NCBI GenBank assembly: GCA_034008185.1
Contig: CM067095.1
Coordinates: forward strand, 5,254,610-5,318,609
Direction: 5' to 3'
Length of the DNA stretch: 64,000 nt
Source of the DNA: Gorsachius magnificus
Lineage: Eukaryota > Chordata > Aves > Pelecaniformes > Ardeidae
Below the pieces are notes generated by a model. The model had not been told where the DNA came from. It did not search any database and was given only the letters and a program-made list of their open reading frames with translations. Of this stretch, positions 59,482-64,000 are shown piece after piece. Positions within the stretch are counted from its first letter, which is position 1; every line of letters begins with the position of its first letter. Position numbers and translations under genes: made by a program.

Positions 59482-62400
59482 GTAAGGTGATGCATATCTG
59501 AGCCTTTGAAGCACGTGATAGTATCCATACAGGGAAAAGACCAGAAAACAAAGTTACATTTCCTTTCCACCACTAATGGATGCTGTCCTTTAGACATAGT
59601 GAAGTGTAGATACAGAGGAGATCAATGCCAGCCACTGCTCCTGCCTGAGACTCCTCAGTTTTCTTTCCCAGTTCTACAGTTCCCATGCCTCCAATTTATT
59701 TTCTTTTTTCTGCAGCAATACCTGAAAGGTGAGGACTTTCTTGGGCATTATTTTGTTTCAATGGCAGTGGTGCCTTTGAACCTCAGTTTTGGGAACTAAC
59801 TGGCCAATGGACAAATGCAGAACAGAAAGATCATCCATCCTTCCCCACGTCTCCCGAGCGGGCTGAGCTGACAGCTCCTGCGCCTTTTCACAGGCTCTAA
59901 CCATCACTAACACTCTGCAGAAAAGTGAATAACAAAAGTATTACCACTTAGAAGTAAGATTAAATAATATTTTCTAGTCTGTAGCATATTTTATCCAAGA
60001 GACTGCGCAGACATTTTCATTCCAACGCACTTAGTGTGTTAAGCAGTCGTATGCACATCCCTTTGACTGCTAGGGAAGAGCTGAGCCATGCTGCAGTACC
60101 TGTGATTGTCCCCAAATGCCATCTGAAATGAGACGGTCAAGTGAACTGATGGTCAGGCTGGGTTGCTGATTTCCAGGTCCTGATGCTAACTAGTTAAATG
60201 GCTAAAACCAACCAGTGACAAAAGCATACCTCTCCAGTCAATTGCTTTTCTTTTAACATATTTCTTTTCTCTGTATCTATCAGGAGAAAGCTGCTCCACC
60301 CCCCATCATGTGTTTGCATTTGTTCTACTAACTCCCTAGTTAAAACATTTGTGTAGAAACAGTGACTTTTTTTTTTTTTTCCTTCCAACAAATTGAAACC
60401 AGAGCCCAAGCTCCCCAGGTTTTTGTCAAAACAAATAGTATTTTTCAAATGTTTTGACTTCAGTGAAAACATCAGGTAAACTGAAACAAATACTGTCCCT
60501 TGCAGGGCTCTGCTGTGGTGACTGGGCATTAGCAGCAGCATTCATTTCCCAGCGGCAGCATGCAACTGGTCTGTCTTCTCTCCTCCTGCATCCACTGCTG
60601 TGCATCCTCCGACCCCAAAGCTCTCAGCATTGCCCAGCCGCTCCTGGGCACTGAGCTTGGTTTGATAGAGGAGCTTTGTTTTCCTTGTCTTTTTGGAGGC
60701 TGCATTTCTAGCTCTTGCTGAATAAATACAAAATATAGGCCATCATACTGGATATAAGAGAACGTGGGCAAGGTGGTGAAGCTTAAATATAAACTCTCTT
60801 GCTGTGTACAGAAATTCCTGCTTTCAGGGTCTGAGCTTTTCGTAGTTGTAAGAGTTAAACTTGCATGTGTTACATCTAAATAACCTTTTCCCTTTTTAAA
60901 AGAGCTTGCAGAACACTAATTTAGACCACAATTTTTTGCTAGCTCTAAAGGAAAACGTCTGGTGGAAAATGTCTTCCAGATACCAAATACTTTATTTTTA
61001 TATCCTTGCCAATCTTCAAAAGAGACAGAAACATGGTCCCTTCGCTATGGCAGCAGTCTGGGCTGATACACATGTTGAGTAGGCTGTTCTTGCTCCGTTA
61101 CCCCTATTTAATTTCACTGTAACTATCCACGAAACAGAGTATTATTCAAACCAAAAAGTATACTGGCAATCTGAGATTTCACTCCGCATAGACTGTTTAG
61201 AAAGTCAGGCCATGCTGTTCACATGCACAATTTGGCTTTTTGCTTGTCAGATGTTTACAAAATAAAAGTAATATTATCCTGTTACTGACCAAAAGAGAAA
61301 CACTGAACACATTTTTTTCTCCCCACACAAATGTTTGTATGTTCTGGTCGCTGCAAATACATCCTACCAGGGGTCCTATGGCACAGGACCAGGATCAGAC
61401 TCACTTCTTTTATCAGTCGCATTTATGCCTTTTCATTGCTCTGCAACTCTTTTTTTAAAGGAAGATATACCTCAGTCAGCTATTGACTGTATATAAATAG
61501 AAACTATCCCTAGTCCTTTAGCCCCTTGAAAGGCCATTTACTATCCCAGCTGCCTATATTCCCCGCGTGCTATTCCAGGGAGGCCTTGATTACAATACTT
61601 TATTTCTTGACAGACTTAAAGCATTTAAGTGAGATCTGACACATGTGGAAGCGATGCCATGACCTGTGCTGAGTAACCTCATTTGTATTGCACTGGAAGA
61701 GTCTTTTTTCCCCTCTTTACTGCGCTCACTGCTTCGAGGATATTGGTCTCTGGCCCCAGAACCACTGGCACTGGTTGAAGCTCACCTACGCTTCCCAGCT
61801 GTGGGGTTTTTAATGCAGCTCAGAATAAGACTGCAGAGGCCATTAAGGACACCTAAACTTCTTTTAGCTTGAGCCCACAAAACTCTATTTTATGCTTTTT
61901 GCCCTAAAAAAGGGCTTGAAATCAGGTGTCAGATGTGTATCAGCCACAGCCTGTCCTCACTGCAGAAAATGTGGGCTGAGGGGAGAAATGAAGATGCTTT
62001 AACAACACAGCACGCTCGGAAATGGGACAACTCTCCGAGGCACAAAAATAGCTGCCCTGACTGGACCATGCCATTGCAAAGGATGTTAATAGTAACTTCC
62101 AAGCTCTTGGCCTTGTAAACTTGCCTTCCACTTTCTTTTATCTTCGTACTTTACTTGTTCCTCTGGTACCAGGTTTAGCTGTTTTGTTTTTTTTTTTCCA
62201 TTTCTATCTGCTGCTCTTGCTCAGCTAAAAGTAGCAGGTTCTGCCTTGCCAGGGGTAGAAATGGCCCGGGATGGTCTTGGCACCTACTGCCACTCCAATG
62301 CACCAAGTCGTCAGCAGTGTCTGCTCGGGCTCATTGCATTCAGCCAGGGCAAAGCTCTCTGGGGAAACTCCAAGTCTCTGCCACACTGCAGCTTTTGTTT

Positions 62401-64000
62401 GCTGTTTGGCGAGGGAATGAAAGCTTCAGTTGTTAGTTGGCCAATAATTCTAATTACTTTTGGCCATGAGGTCTGGCTCGAGTAATGGGGTATTTTTTAT
62501 TTTCTTTCCCAAGCCCCAAGAACAACAGACATGTCCACCTTATTTAATTTTACTCCTGTCCAATGCAGTCAGACTTTTGCTCAATGGTTGCAACCCATGG
62601 ATTGCAACTGCATCTTACATCTGCATAGCCTGCCAACAACCTGTTTCCAATTACACCTCCCCATGTGTTCCGCTATTTCATCAAGTCATGATGTGCTGCC
62701 ATCTCTGCCCATGCAAGCTGCCCCACTGGTCACCGCCTGCATCCTGATCATCACCTGGGGCTGAAACTTTTCCTTTGCCATATAACACCTTCCTAGAGAA
62801 TCCTAGTCACTTCTGGGCTAAAACCAGACCTTTCTTCTGCCATCCTTGCACTAGGCACAACCTAGAAATCCCTCCCTGCCTCTTGTAGCCATGTCTTCCA
62901 TTTCTGTCCATCCACACATCAGGCTGCTTTACTTAGAGACCCAGGACAGCTAGACCTACCTGGGGCTGCCTGCTGGGGACCACAGGACAATTTTCACAAA
63001 GCTTCCAACAGACTTCAATTTTTTTTTGGTTTACTTGAAGTTTGAAGCAACTTTTTTTTTTTTTTTTACAACTTCTTTTAAATGATGGAAACTGGTGTAT
63101 TTGCACGTGGGCTGTTTTATATCATGAGCTGTGCACCAATCTAAATCACTGGTCTCCTTGGTGGCGAGGTACTGCAGTGTGCCACGGGCCAGGTAGTCCA
63201 ACTGGAGAATGAGCTAAAGAAAGACTAAGATCCCCAGTCCTGCGAACTGGCACATCTCTCCAGAATAGAAGAAAAATAAAATCTCAGGTTTCTACCAAAA
63301 CTGTTGCCTGAATTTAGAAACTCTTACCCTTTGTGTGTGTTGGTTTGTAACAGTAAGTCAAACTGTTTGGAAGAAATTAGACACTCAATACCCAAAGTGT
63401 GATGAGGGAAGAAAAAGCTAAAATGGGGACATTTCAGCCAGTTACCATTTTTTTAATCCTAATTTAAACTTTGGGAAGAACAGGACTCTTCCTCCTCTTA
63501 TTCCCCCCTTATTCTGCCAAACTTGCAGAGAAACCTTGTCTTTGCCAGGGGCACCTTGGTTCATTCTGCCAAGTTGCAGTGTGGATTTCAAGGTGGTTAC
63601 GGTGCCTGCTTAATATTGTAGAGCGCAGCATTTGTAAAGGATGGCAAGGAAAGGAGCCAAATGGATGTAAGGTATTTCAGTTTCTTAATGCAGAACTTGC
63701 TCTGTCGATCCTAGTTTATCATAGGTGTCAGTTGCTGAGACTTAAACTGGATATTTCATCTTTTCAGCTTTGTCCCAGAGAATATGAGTATCTCATAAAT
63801 GGGACCGCTGTATACAAGAATCTGACAAACACATTTTTATTTGTGTTTCTGAGAACTCAAACATTTTGTTTGTTAAGTCATGCTGAAAGTTCAAATAACA
63901 AACCCAAAAGTGAGACCATCCAGATAACTAACAAGTCTGGGTTGCCAATGTCTGATGTTCAGTGTGGAAGAAATATGTGCTAAGTTGTGTTTTCTTAGAG
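59482..64000 (+). other. Downstream region, probably intron or 3' part of the CUB gene; no exon supported
   Basis: 4.5 kb with no exon that I can support. The phase-2 donor at 59482 requires a downstream exon for the cytoplasmic tail. Several small open frames exist, including 170 codons at 63471-63983, but none shows a domain. Poly-T runs lie near 60365-60380 and 63052-63067. Confidence 0.5.

Noticed and set aside
63471..63983. 170-codon plus-strand open frame near the right edge
   Set aside because: It starts at a non-ATG codon, shows no domain or clear splice borders, and does not continue the CUB protein with supportable phase.
1..64000. tRNA, rRNA and CRISPR features
   Set aside because: None was recognised by eye. 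A covariance-model scan would be needed to exclude small RNA genes.

Overview
This is a piece of a vertebrate, most likely avian, nuclear genome. It has short exons with GT/AG borders and modest introns, three compact CpG islands, and two fragments of CR1 (the typical bird LINE). The species cannot be fixed from the window. CRISPR arrays, operons and bacterial signals are absent.

Layout. (1) About 1-2.66 kb, minus strand: CpG-island promoter and first coding exon of ANKLE2; the rest of that gene lies beyond the left edge. (2) About 3.3-33.2 kb, minus strand: a complete GOLGA3 gene (golgin-160). Its CpG-island promoter is at about 32.6-33.2 kb and its start codon at 30801-30803. I reconstructed 23 coding exons with continuous phase (4,551 nt, 1,516 codons plus stop), a stop at 7438-7440, a 3'UTR of about 4.1 kb and a poly(A) signal at 3304-3309. 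Intron 5 carries an antisense solo LTR with target-site duplication. CR1 remnants sit in intron 1 and immediately upstream of exon 15. (3) About 39.9-64 kb, plus strand: a CpG island, a candidate signal-peptide exon (42214-42286) and one large, clear exon (58490-59481). The large exon encodes a CUB domain split by a Ser/Thr/Glu/Lys-rich insert of about 170 residues, followed by a transmembrane helix. I do not recognise this gene; it is the best candidate here for something undescribed. The rest of 33.2-64 kb looks like intergenic or intronic DNA.

ANKLE2 and GOLGA3 are tandem on the minus strand, with under 1 kb between the GOLGA3 poly(A) site and the ANKLE2 start codon. This matches the human 12q24.33 gene order as I recall it. 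The CUB gene lies head-to-head with GOLGA3, on the side where mammals have CHFR. The three gene products have no evident joint pathway: nuclear-envelope/ER (ANKLE2), Golgi (GOLGA3) and plasma membrane or secretory pathway (CUB protein, inferred).

Comparisons to human proteins are from memory and were not run as alignments.
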